This document shows, piece after piece, positions 44,661-55,460 of a stretch of 64,000 nt of DNA (positions are counted from its first letter, which is position 1; each line of letters opens with the position of its first letter). Location of the stretch: contig OZ018317.1 of assembly GCA_963969495.1 (NCBI GenBank), positions 224,546,099-224,610,098 on the forward strand, given 5' to 3'. The translations under genes and the position numbers were made by a program. The notes beneath the pieces are model-generated. The model saw nothing but the letters and a program-made list of their open reading frames with translations, did no database searches and was not told the origin of the DNA. The DNA is from Ceratothoa steindachneri (lineage: Eukaryota > Arthropoda > Malacostraca > Isopoda > Cymothoidae).

Positions 44661-45322
44661 CTGAAAAAATGAAAAATGGGATTATTTATTATATGTTTAA
44701 TATGATATAAATACATACATGATGAAGAAGCTCACATAAATCACATGAGGCCCACAAATGTAGAAATATTACCCGCATAAAAATAATATTTTTTTTCCCC
44801 TTTCCTGCTGGTAATTTTGTGCATACATATATGTATGCATATTCATATACAGTGGTTTATATAACGCTGCATAGTAATTCCGAATACCCTATATGTCAAA
44901 GCGTATGCAACACTACGACATTACATCGGATGCTCAAAGTGACATTCTGCAAACTGTCTGACATGAGTAGAAAAGTACCATGATCCCTAAATGCTTGAAT
45001 TCGTGCGCTATTTTATTCGTATTTTATTGGCACTCCTGGCACATCCAAGTCCTCTTGCGCCACGAAATCCATAAAAAACACGCTTTTCTTTGATTGTTTC
45101 CGGTTTTTATTGGTCCGATTTGATCATCGGAAAACCGGTTTTCACGAAAGAGAAACAGCGGCCCGACGTCTGTGGCAGAATCGACCTTATTAGGATAGAT
45201 CTCTGTGCCATGTTAGTTTGCAAGTGGTTGTGAATGTATATGCTGATGCATACACGTCTGTGCATGTGTTAGGATGTCTGTGCACTGGAGTATAACTTTA
45301 CTTTTGTATTTACTTTTTATGT

Positions 45323-45395
<73 letters not shown>

Positions 45396-46289
45396 GTGTG
45401 TGAATAATAGTGTACATGTGATTTTGTGTTTGTAATTAGTCTGTTCGTGTATTTAACTGCACATATTTATGTATGCGTGTTTCTTTAATACATTTGTGTT
45501 GAATACATGCATATGTGCAAGAATGTGTCTTCGGTGTTTAGCTGTTTGTGTTTAAACACATTCATGAGGGGTATTTGGCGTGAAATAATTTCGAGGGCGT
45601 TCGTTCGTTCGTTAGCTCTGAAGAGACGAATGAATATGTATGTATGTTGCTGGCATCGATCGCGCATACAAAGGAACAAAGTTGATCATGGATAATTGAG
45701 TTTATAAACAGGAAGCACGAAGCGTGCGCAAACACACTCACACAATGCTGTTGTAGCTGCTACTGGAACTCGATCTAATGTAAATAATAATACTAATGAA
45801 AATATGCATAATATCAATACTGATCACCACATCAATTATAATAATAATATAATTATAATTCTGCTTGTTCCACCCTATATTGTTCGTTCGCACGTGCGTT
45901 ACGCGTTGACAATAAAGACAAGTCAACTTAGAAATGGTTTGGGATGTAACTTAGATAATGATAATAGTATTAGTAATAACCATAATAATAGTAATAATAA
46001 TAATCATAGTATTAGTAACAACCATAATAATAATAATAATTTTAGGTTTTTATTTCACATTCGCCGTAGAATTTCTATGGGGATTGCAAGTAATATTAGT
46101 AATGGTAACAATAATGTTTCTCCCCGATTTTCTCTCCAATTTAAGAAATAAACCAAAATATCAAACGTGTAGGTGAGTACAGCAACGGACACTTTCCAAC
46201 AACCGATCCTCTCTTACTCTTAGTGAATCACACTGTAACACACGGTATCGCATAATACATTAATCAGATAATACTACCATACATAAATA
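44661..46289. other. intron 1 sequence with (GA)n; no gene
   Basis: A (GA)n run of about 66 bp lies at 45325-45391, and ATAAT-rich low-complexity sequence at 45785-46050. No exon or element is recognised. Confidence 0.45.
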
Positions 46290-48030
46290 GAAAGTTCCTG
46301 CGGTCAGACGACCTACTACTTAGCCCCTCGACGTCTAATCTTTTTTTCACAAGCCTGCCCATAGCAGTAACAATAAAAATAATCCTGAACAAAGTTTACA
46401 ACAGCGCTGACATACTTCCGCCAAAAATCCTCTATGAAATTATGGAACAACTTTTATAGGTATCACAAAGCATAACATCGTATAACTAAAAAAAAATAAT
46501 TGTTACCCCCAAAAAGTCGGGGTTGCCATGGGAACCCCTATAGACTCCATATATTTCAACTTCTATGTCAGAACTAGAAAACAGAATCATGGATAAAAAT
46601 AACTACTTCAACCCCAAATCGTCCAAACACTACGTGGACGACTCACTAACAGTATTAGAAAACACTAACCATATCCAGCGCTTCATCAAGCGAATAGGAG
46701 AAGAAAGCGCCTGAAATTTAGATCCGAGCAGGCTACAAACGCTACATTTAACTCCCTCGGTATTAAATTAACACAAGACAGACGAAAAGATAAACACAAG
46801 CATCTATACAAAACCAACAGACTTAAGCTATCACTCCTCACCAGAAAAGAGGAAATGTCACTCATACACAAACTTATCAACAGAGCTTACAAGACATACT
46901 CTCACTAGAAACCCTTCAGCGTAGAAATAAAGAAGATATAAAAAAATCTTACAAACGACTTTCTACTCGCAAAAGTAGGTATAACAACATCCCAAATAAT
47001 AGAAAACTCAAAGTAAAACAAATCAATGAGTAAATAAGGCAGAAATTAATTTTTACTTAGAATCACAAAAGCTGTGAAGATAAATGCGGACGGAAAATCA
47101 CTGAACAAGGTCTGCTAAACCAAAAAGTCACGTGCTCTCACTTATTCTGATTTATGACCTTACGAACTTCATTCTCGGACTAACCTTGGAAAGACCTTGG
47201 CTATTCTATCATTCGAAAGGGAATGTAAAACAACATAAGGGTTTCAAACTTCATTAGAATCGGCCGAATAGTTATGATGTTATTAAAAAAAAAAAAAAAG
47301 CAAAACGAGAAGCGACCGACCGACATAGTGAAATGTAGAGTCGCTCACGACTAAAAACATCCTGAAGCAGCAGCTAACACGAGATCGTGATACATTTTTT
47401 CTTTTAAAAGCATTCTGCTGGTGACCAACACCGATAACACGGTCGCCGACAAAAACACTCAGCCTAATTCGTAGGCTAAATTGAAAAAAATAAACCAATA
47501 ATACAAACAAAAAATAAGGACAAAACATAGACCAAAACCAAAACAACCAACCTAAACTAAAAGAGAATGTTCTGTTTTGCGAGGGAACCCACCTCACTCC
47601 GATGCCCGACCATGCAACCAACACCAAAATTCTATGTATATACAGTAAGAAGGCCTACCTCTTCCTCCTCTCCCAATTCTTTCAGGCCACAATTAGGTGT
47701 ACACGAACCCGTCCCGAGTACAAGGGAGACCGCGATACAAAAATAGCATTCCACTACTACAACAAAATTACGAAACTCATCTAAATTTCCTACAAGGCCC
47801 CAAACTCGAACAGACAATCACCTTATATATGAATTCAACTGCCCGAGTAACAACTGTACGTCGCCATATATGGGATATACCAACAACAACTTAATATACC
47901 ACAAATCAACGACCACCTAAGAACGGGACTTGGGTAGACCAAAATAGATCTCAGGAAACCTCAAGACTATTTCGGATCTAACGACGAACAACACCTCAAG
48001 TTAGCTGAAATCATCTTATCAAAGAATAGC
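46290..48030 (+). pseudogene. Penelope-like element (reverse transcriptase and GIY-YIG remnants)
   Basis: Plus-strand frames in order: LFFTSLPIAVTIKIILNKVY, NSADILPPKILYEIMEQLL, GVAMGTPIDSIYF and KHYVDDSLTVLENTNHIQRF with the catalytic YVDD intact (46631-46642). Then come IYTKPTD.LSYH, KEEMSLIHKLINRAYKTYS and VEIKKI..LTNDF. After the R1 interruption the frame gives YEFNCPSNNCTSPYMGYTNN, which matches the C....C..YIGYT core of the GIY-YIG endonuclease. HLKLAEIILSKNSNR follows. This RT-then-GIY-YIG order defines Penelope-like elements. Many frameshifts are present. It lies in intron 1. Confidence 0.85.
47110..47400 (-). repeat. repeat family R1, single-monomer copy
   Basis: Reverse complement of the 21920/24939 family. 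It carries the TTTTTAGTCGTGAGCGAC start, GTCGGTCGGTCG, one monomer with CTTATGTTGTTTTACATTCC, and the right end GTAAGGTCATAAATCAGAAT. It splits the Penelope-like element between its reverse transcriptase and endonuclease. Confidence 0.85.
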
Positions 48031-48824
48031 AACCGAATTTAAACGTTAAGTCGGATGAATTACGCAAATCCTAAACATATTCTAATGAAATTGCTACACA
48101 TAAATAGAGGGAGTTCCGAAAGTTACAATGCAGTGGAAATACAATAATCTCGCTAATATCAGCCTGGTCTGAGACTGTCATGGTCTTCCAAGCATCGGCG
48201 ACCGTACAACAGTCGCTGTATCTTCTTAAAAATATCTGGACATGTCTTAGGGGCAGAGAGATATTTTTAATATCTGATACAGGTAGAAATGCCACGTACC
48301 ATGTAGTACTCTACTGCATAGTAACTTACGGATGATCTTGTTTTATAATTAACCTGATTCCGTACACGTTAATATTATTCCATATGCAGGCCTAAAGTGC
48401 TGCATCACCTAACACGCGAATATTCCGTATAAATTTTTTAGAGAAATACTAATATATTCAGTTTTTAAATATTATTTTCAGAATAAAGAAACGTTAGTGA
48501 AAAAAACTAAGTGTGAATAATAAAACAATAATCAACGTTGTTTATTACTATTAAAACTGGAATAAAGTGGAGAGATGAAATATAAGAAACCACGCAATTG
48601 AAACATATACAACTTCTTCAATAATATTTTATATGTCGATCTTAATTGCTGAGGACCTAACCTGCAGCAAAGGAGCTTTCGCTTATCCTCACGGATACGG
48701 CGCTGGTTTTCCTTGGTCGAGGCGCCGGGTTCGATCTCAAGCGAGAGCAGACACAAACGCGAGCGCTCATAGAGGACCGTCCACTTTGCTTCACCCCGCA
48801 CGGGTGGGTAGAGCTTACACAGGT
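48031..48824. other. intron 1 sequence, no gene
   Basis: A B-box-like GGTTCGATCTC at about 48727 hints at a further tRNA-derived fragment just upstream of the R2 copy. No A box was confirmed. Confidence 0.35.
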
Positions 48825-48877
48825 CAACACACACATAGCCAATCGCAACCCCGCTTTCTTTCCACTCTCGTCAGCAC

Positions 48878-48915
<38 letters not shown>

Positions 48916-49165
48916 TACATTTTTCTTCTGTTCCAAGGAATTCTGCCGATGGGTAGCTATATCCACCTACTCCTGACGCGGAACGGATTCCCCCTCCCCC
49001 GGGGTCACTAGTCGATCACTGGTTTGTGCGAAAAACACATATACTTCTAGGCTCCCCCCCCCCCCTCCCTTAAACGAGGACCGACTGCTGATACCTTCGA
49101 TCTCGCCATCGAATGTCATTCTGATCTTTACATATATTGGTTTCATTATCTGATCGGGGAAAAGA
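48825..49165 (+). repeat. dispersed repeat family R2
   Basis: Collinear with 53565-53885: ACATAGC.AATC..AACC.C, a (CA)n patch, TTCTG..G..ATGCC.ATGGG-like words and TGACGC.GAAC follow each other. After a C-run come CGAATGTCATTCTGATCTTT and TTTCATTATC.GATCGGG. The two copies are well diverged. Confidence 0.6.
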
Positions 49166-49559
49166 GAGGTGCTGGACAAGAGAGATGGTGTTACCTCCCT
49201 ACTTATGTCTGAAGGGATGGAATCAGAAACAAGAGATGGTAGTTAATGGAATGAAACTGAGAAATAGAAAAGTTCTGCCCAAATGAAGGAAATACCAACC
49301 GGTATGATGTATTCCTCTCTAGACGAATATAGCATAAAATTATCCACACTTACACATCTTTCATATACTTTTCCTATATCACTCAATCACTTACACTTTT
49401 TTAAATAAGCCTCCATTTTTTTCATCAAGAAGTAAATAAACACTCGGTTATTTCCTTAAATACTCATTTGTAAATTTAAAGAATGAAATACATTTTAGCG
49501 GCTTTTAGAGCTGCAATTCGCTTAGCCATAAATTTAATAAGTTAAGATTACAACTTCTC

Positions 49560-50305
49560 ATATTTCCGATCATGTTTGGCGTAGGACATTCAGCAATTCT
49601 TACAGCATTCCTTTTTGGGTGGGGCAGGGTGCTTTTTCCATAAAGTCTTATCTAGTATTCTCCTCACATCTTCTATTGGGTTTGTCCGAGGACTGACTCG
49701 GGTAAGGAAGCCGTTCGATGCCACTTTGATTCTCTAATTCTTTTGTTCTCCCCATTCTTTTGTCCTTTTTTACAGTATGGCAGAAAAAAACAATTTTCTT
49801 TTTCAGGTTGGCCATTTGAAACCCCTAATAGAATTCCTTTAAGAATTGAAATGTATTTTTTCGAGTTGATATTGACCAACACACAACTAAATCTGACCTT
49901 CCACCATTCTAAATTACTCTCCATATCATAACAGAAAAAACACCATGGTTCAGCGTTGGTTGAAACCTGTTTATGTGAAAATCTTGGGGAGTTAATCTCT
50001 AAACCCATACTCCTCCACTATCGGAAAATTGGGCAAACCTTGATTCATCTGAAGAAAAATATACTGTGCTAGTATTTTCCAAAGGCGTTTCACTCATTTC
50101 TTCAGCCCACTCATTCCTCTTCTTAAAATTATCAGAGTTAGAAGAGGCTTCCTCCTGGCCGCACTTCCACAATGTGCAAGAGAGTGCTGGTAATTTACTG
50201 GTGTCCTTGGCCTGATTTTGGAATCTTTCTGCCACTTTAGAAGCTTTAGACCGAGGGTTGGTGTCGATGGATCTTCGAACAGCGAAGGAATCTTTCAGAA
50301 GGCCC
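49560..50305 (-). pseudogene. Tc1-like transposase, second family
   Basis: The first ~100 codons are open on the minus strand: VRRSIDTNPRSKASKVAERF, then FKKRNEWAEEM, TVYFSSDESRFAQFSDSGGV and WVWRL. A frameshifted continuation has FHINRFQPTLNHG, FSVMIWRVIWNGGRSDLVVC, ISILKGILLG and CHTVKKDKRMG. The catalytic SDES is intact, while the central and C-terminal parts are broken and the NPIE-type third motif is not readable. The sequence differs from the Tc1 copy at 26050/31893, so two Tc1 families are present. Confidence 0.78.
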
Positions 50306-52224
50306 AAGAAGGCCAGATCTGGACTCCGCTGATTTTTACCCTTTTCTTGAAAATGAAATGCTTACTGCTGCTTAATGTTGTCCATCGTTGCTGATGACGA
50401 CGTCACTCCAAAATATGAATGAGCAATGCGTGGAGTGATTACTTGCACGATGACGTTTAAGATGGAAAGTAGGTGTGCATTCTTCAGTCCACCATCTTCA
50501 CTTTCCCTGCTGAGTCCAGTGGCAATGAACTGATCCAGGACGACTGGAGCAGGTTTAAGTTGCAGTACTCTGCCGAAAGAAAATTCCCTCCTTGGACTAT
50601 CACCTAATACACGAGCACCGAGCAGATTTGATCTCCAGGTTTACTCCTGAAGCCCTGGCCCTTAGAAGGGCTCCCACAAGGCAGTGGGGTTTTCCGGGTT
50701 ATACCGCCCGGCACTCGGTCGTTGGACGTAGCTTCAGTTAAAGGCAGGGGGACCACGAGCAGGTAGTACGCCAACACTTAGACCACAAATGGTCTAAGTT
50801 GTCCTAAAAATACAGGGGTTCTTATCTTTATGACGACACTGTAGTATCTTTCTTGTTAATTTGATCACAGATGAAAAATATTTCTTAATGTGATGTGAGA
50901 GCAAGAATATTGTAGGGTTTTCTTAAGTTTTCATTTCATTGGCCTTCATGATGAAGGAACAAGGGTCTCGGTGTTGAGTTGAGAAGACTCTTTGTGGCTA
51001 ACAACAAAGAAAGGGAACTCACTAAAGCTATTAAATAGCACTTTCAACTTCTCCTAGTTATTGTGTAGTCCACAACAAGAACTACAAAACTACAGGGACT
51101 GTGTTAAATAGGAAGGGTATGGGACCCTAACTCTCCTTATTGTTAGTCAGAAAAGGACCGAGGTAATTCTGAAAGATTTTTCAGACTTAGGCATGAAGAT
51201 TTTAATACGGAGCCTTTAGCTGACTCTTTAGGAAGACCTTAAGGCTCTAATTATGTTATTAGAAGGCACTTTAGTTATTTGCCAAACAACCCAGAAGAAC
51301 AGTGGTCTAATGAGGCACGATAGGATCTCTTTGGCCATACGGATCCAGGCAACAAAAAAACCTTCAAACGGATAAAATAGTTTAAAAATAGTCATACAGA
51401 ATCAGCGTCCTAGAATGGCCATTCCCCAATTTTTACATGTGTGCTTTTGAATGCGCCTGAATACCTGCGTTATTATACTCGTATGTGTATGTCTTTACAT
51501 ATGCAGTATATATCTGGCGCGTGTGTCTATGCCTCTGTCAGCAAGTTGGAGTATGGTTGTGTGTTTAGTTGTGTATAATTTTGACTTTATGTGCACTTAT
51601 GTAAGTATTTGTTTGTATGTGTAACATGTGTCTGGCGTGTGTTTATGAAGTGTATTATGTTACCTCTCAGTAGACACTATTGTGGTCGCTCGAAATTTAA
51701 ATTAAGCAAGATTGGAGGATAGTTATAGAATATTTCTATTCTAGATTTCACGATACTCGAAAGTTTGGAAAATGAAATGGGTGGGAATGATGTTGGGTGG
51801 GAATGATGATGTTGTGATCCACCGGTGGGTCATATGAGACCAAGAGAATGTGCGATTCCCGATCCCGCGAGAATGGGGAACTTAGAGCAGGGAGGGTGGG
51901 AGGATGAGTGGGGAACACCTGGGGGCATGGAAAGGGGGGGGGGGGTCGACTCTCGAGGTGTTGTTCAAACTAATCTAAGCGTTATGGAGAGCAACTAAAT
52001 ATTGCGTTTTTTTTAAACGCTTCGATTATTGTAACTAAATTATCGCTTTTTAACATCATAGTAAAACAATTTTTCTAAAAATTTCATGGACCAGTTAATG
52101 CAATAGGACAAATGTGTCCCAACAGACTTTTATTAGCGCCCTGGACGCCGGCCCCAGCAGTTCTAAGGGCTTACTGGGCTTTTCTACCCACTAAAACCTC
52201 GTCTTTTGAACTTTAGTTACTCAC
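50306..52224. other. intron 1 sequence, nothing recognised
   Basis: Mixed composition with a G-run at 51932-51945. GT-rich words lie at 51480-51660. Frames are short and no exon-like segment with matching phase was seen. Confidence 0.4.
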
Positions 52225-52305
52225 CTGTAGCTCCTAGCTGTGCCAAGATGATCAAGACCAAGATCAGAGGAAAGGACAAAGTCCTTGGCTGAGGGTATGC
52301 CATAG
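52225..52305 (-). CDS. exon 1 (first coding exon) of secreted VWC-like protein gene
   Basis: On the minus strand the acceptor TTCTCTTCACAG precedes 52305, followed by CT and the start ATG (52303-52301). The 26 codons encode a classic signal peptide. A short polar start (MAYPQPRTLS) is followed by the hydrophobic core FPLILVLIILAQLG and a small-residue ATA cleavage region completed by exon 2. The donor GTGAGT follows 52225 in phase 1. An upstream acceptor means at least one 5' UTR exon lies to the right, possibly at 53036. No other ATG precedes in the exon. Secretion is inferred from the signal peptide. Confidence 0.82.
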
Positions 52306-52360
52306 CTGTGAAGAGAATAATTAACTTAGTTACATGTTTAATTACTTTCCCCACTATGCA

Positions 52361-52450
52361 ACTCCACCGAGCAAAACCCCGCTTCCCAACACGAAGTTAA
52401 GCCCCTTTAGGTGTGTTTAGTTCTTGGATGGGATCGCAGGGCACGCTAAA
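52361..52450 (+). repeat. 5S rRNA-derived sequence
   Basis: CACGAAGTTAAGCCCC and, after a short gap, GTGTTTAGTTCTTGGATGGG correspond to the internal A box and C box of 5S rRNA in the right order and spacing. The 5' stem is not matched, so this is a fragment or 5S-headed SINE, not a functional gene. It lies about 60 bp upstream of exon 1, on the opposite strand. Confidence 0.65.
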
Positions 52451-53035
52451 TTCTTCTGAGATTGTAGAGGTAAAAAGGTAAAATATTACTTTCCCCGTTT
52501 TATAATTACTCGCCTTGCGTTACATCATCGCTATGTGATAAGTCGACGCCCCCAGTGATAATTTCATGGATTGATAATTATTATTATTATTTGTGATACA
52601 CTTTTAACCCCTTTCCCCAAATTGGGGAAAGCTTGCCCCTTTCCCTTGTCCAAAATATGAGCGTAGTTAAGGATTTCTGAATGATAATTATTTTATTAAA
52701 TAGGCCATTATAAAAAAAATCAGGTTGATTACTGAAATATCGTCGCTAAGCAACTTAAAATATCAATTTGAATTAACCCGCGATAGACAGTCATTGAACA
52801 ACCCCCACACTCGATAGACAGAGCCTATAGGTGGACAGCTGACACATTCGATCGACAATCGCAAGACAATAACCATTATGATAACATACGACTGTAGGTT
52901 TTTATCATTTATTCCAATAGACATCTAATTGATTAAAAATAGATAAAAACATATCATAAGAATAATTATAATCCTGAAAAAAACAGCCAAATAGATTAAA
53001 AACCTAATAAATAGCCAAGACGATCGATAACATAC

Positions 53036-53130
53036 CTGCTTGGATTGAAGTTCCCCCTGTCACGATGCCTCAGTATAATCACTTACACATCCTCCACTTA
53101 CGAAAGGCAAGCAGATACTGACACTGGGCT
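53036..53130 (-). other. candidate 5' UTR exon of the VWC-like gene
   Basis: A good donor (AGCAG followed by GTATGTTA) sits at 53036 on the minus strand, about 730 bp upstream of exon 1. A TCAGTA initiator-like word lies near 53115-53120, with an A/T-rich TTTTAAAG farther upstream. Only position and motifs support it. Confidence 0.3.
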
Positions 53131-53564
53131 CTTTAAAATTAAGCTATAGAACTATGGCATTCTCGACTAGCGGCCCTAAATGCATATTCATTTGTTGTGT
53201 ATGCGTCATGTGTACACGAAAACCGGACACGAAAATGAGCTATTATTGAATAATTATAACTCCCAACTATCATTCCAATTGTATGAGGGGGAAGAGAATG
53301 AATATAATGATAATTAAAATAAATATAAAGGTATGTATAATGCAGGAAGTGCCACAAAGAAAGAAGGGGCATTATACTGAATGAGGGGGAAGACGAAAGA
53401 GAGGCGGGAATAAACAGACACAAACACACACAGCTCAAACATGCAGATGGTGGCCCAAATGGCCAATCTATGTGAAAAAGGAGTGGAAGAGGGTTAAAAG
53501 AATTAAAAAAAAAAACAGAGAGAAGAGGGAAAAGAACATAAAAAAAAATTTTACTCAACATTTC

Positions 53565-53885
53565 ACACGTACATAGCAAATCATAACACCGCTATTTTCC
53601 CTTTCCTTCTTCACAGCAGAACATACACACTCTCTCATCCGTTCTGGAGCCATGCCAATGGGCCCCTAGTGTCTTATAGATGGGTACTCACAAACTATGC
53701 CCGTGACGCAGAACCACCAAGGGTTTCATGACCGCTGGCTCGCATCAAAACACAATGGTACATCCCCCCCCCCTCCTCTCCTTCCTCGAACGAGTACCGG
53801 TTCATCGGCTCATGGTGCCTTCCGACTTGTCAGCGATTGTCATTCTGATCTTTATGTGCATTTCATTATGCGGTCGGGCGATCTC
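53565..53885 (+). repeat. dispersed repeat family R2, longest copy
   Basis: Contains ACATAGCAAATCATAACACC, GCCATGCCAATGGG, CGTGACGCAGAACCACC, a C-run, and CAGCGATTGTCATTCTGATC with CATTTCATTATGCGGTCGGG. It matches the copies at 48825 and 3895. Confidence 0.62.
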
Positions 53886-55019
53886 GTCCACGATGCGATG
53901 GATGGATGGCGCTACTTATTAGTGCAGTTGACCTTTCCCTGGATTGTCGAAAGGTAAGTAACATTATGGTTAGTACAACTATTACAAATTTTGTATAGTT
54001 CAATGAATTTCGCACGAAAGCGACGGTTTTCTAATGGTAAAAGATCTGAGTCGAGTTAGTTTTTCCTTTTTCGGCAGGTCTCTGTGTTCGGGCCTAGTTT
54101 TGGTAGCGCATTTCTTAAGTGTTCTGGTTTTTCAAAGGAAAAGTGAGCGAACTTTTACGGCGCTTTTGATAGCGCCATTTCATCTAATGACGTCATTAGA
54201 TAAAATAATTGAAATTGAGAGCAATGACACAAATTGTTATATTTGCCTTTTTGTTAATTTTGTCCTTTTTGCTGAATTGTATTTTAAAAGTGTTTTTAGT
54301 AACTTTTGTCTTTTGTTGATTTTCAATTTTTGCTGATTTGTTTTTTTAGTTAATTTTGCCTTTGGTTGAGTTACATTTTTTTCTGATTTGCCTTTTCTGC
54401 TTATTTAAAGTACTATTGAGAAAAGTTAAGATTTTCAGAAATGATAACTACTGCTGAATCTCAAACTAATCCAATGGTATCTAAAGGAGTACTCATCTTT
54501 CGAAACCATTCTTCTGCTACTAAACTATTGTTCGATTCATTTTTAAAAGTTTTCTCTAATGCCGAGACATTTGGTGTAGTTGTGAGTTGACGGTATGGAA
54601 GAGTGAAACGTTTCACTTAAATAGACGTAGTCTGTCGACCGAATTTTGGACGTAGTATAAACTTTATCATAGTATGCAAAAATTCACCCAAGTGAGTTGT
54701 TAAACAGGAGCGAAGTTTTATCTCTTAATGACTCTCTTTAATAAATGCGGTTCGTAGAGCAATGAGGAGTAGCCACCGTGACACTCCATCGACGATCCCT
54801 GGGAAACGCTCTTCATCCACGGCAGAGAAGTGACTGTATCTAATCTTGTTCCCCAGGCGTACCGGATACAGTGTAAATGAGTCTGTTCATTGCTATACTA
54901 ACCGCATACCATCACTGCCTACAGTTCAGTTTTCTTTATTATCTTTAATCAAGTTTTTGTGGTTCAAAAAATCGCAAGAATACCAGTAAGTAACGATTAA
55001 AACAAGTGACTTTAGGCTA
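53886..55019. other. no gene; TTTTGCC/TGATTT-rich patch
   Basis: From about 54235 to 54400, TTTTGCTGATTTG-like words recur every 35-40 bp. The rest is unrecognised. Confidence 0.4.
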
Positions 55020-55460
55020 ATCGACCCCTAGTTGCCTGAGTTTTTCTAGTCTCTCTTTTTGAACACAGGTGTTACGTTGGGTAAATTAAAATCATCAGGT
55101 ACAGACGGGGAGTTTAAAGATTTAATACATTTTTAGACTCGAGGAACAACGATCTCTCGATTTAATATTTGTTTAAGGTTACATAGAATAGAATCAAGAG
55201 CAAGTGATTTGCTACAACTGATTTTTGTGTAAGCATCAAAACAACCTCCAAAATAAATAGTTCTTGAAAAGTAGGAAATTTGTTACTATTGTCGAAACCG
55301 GCTAATTCTTCGGATTCAACATCCTCCCAAAATTTATTATTCAATATTTTCGCCACATTAATTGTGTATTCTACGATCGGACCATCCTTATTTCCCAATG
55401 GACCGGTGGGAATTGGCAAATTTATTTTAATCAATACATGGTGCAAAGAAGATAAAGAAA
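55020..55460 (-). pseudogene. CR1-clade LINE fragment (start of reverse transcriptase)
   Basis: Minus-strand frames give PTGPLGNKDGPIVEYTINVA and KILNNKFWEDVESEEL, then across frameshifts FNLPNVTPVFKKRD-like residues. This resembles the segment between endonuclease and polymerase in CR1 elements, where a planned ILN..F stretch leads to the ..PVFKKG.. fingers motif. The protein is heavily disrupted and the match is short. Confidence 0.6.
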
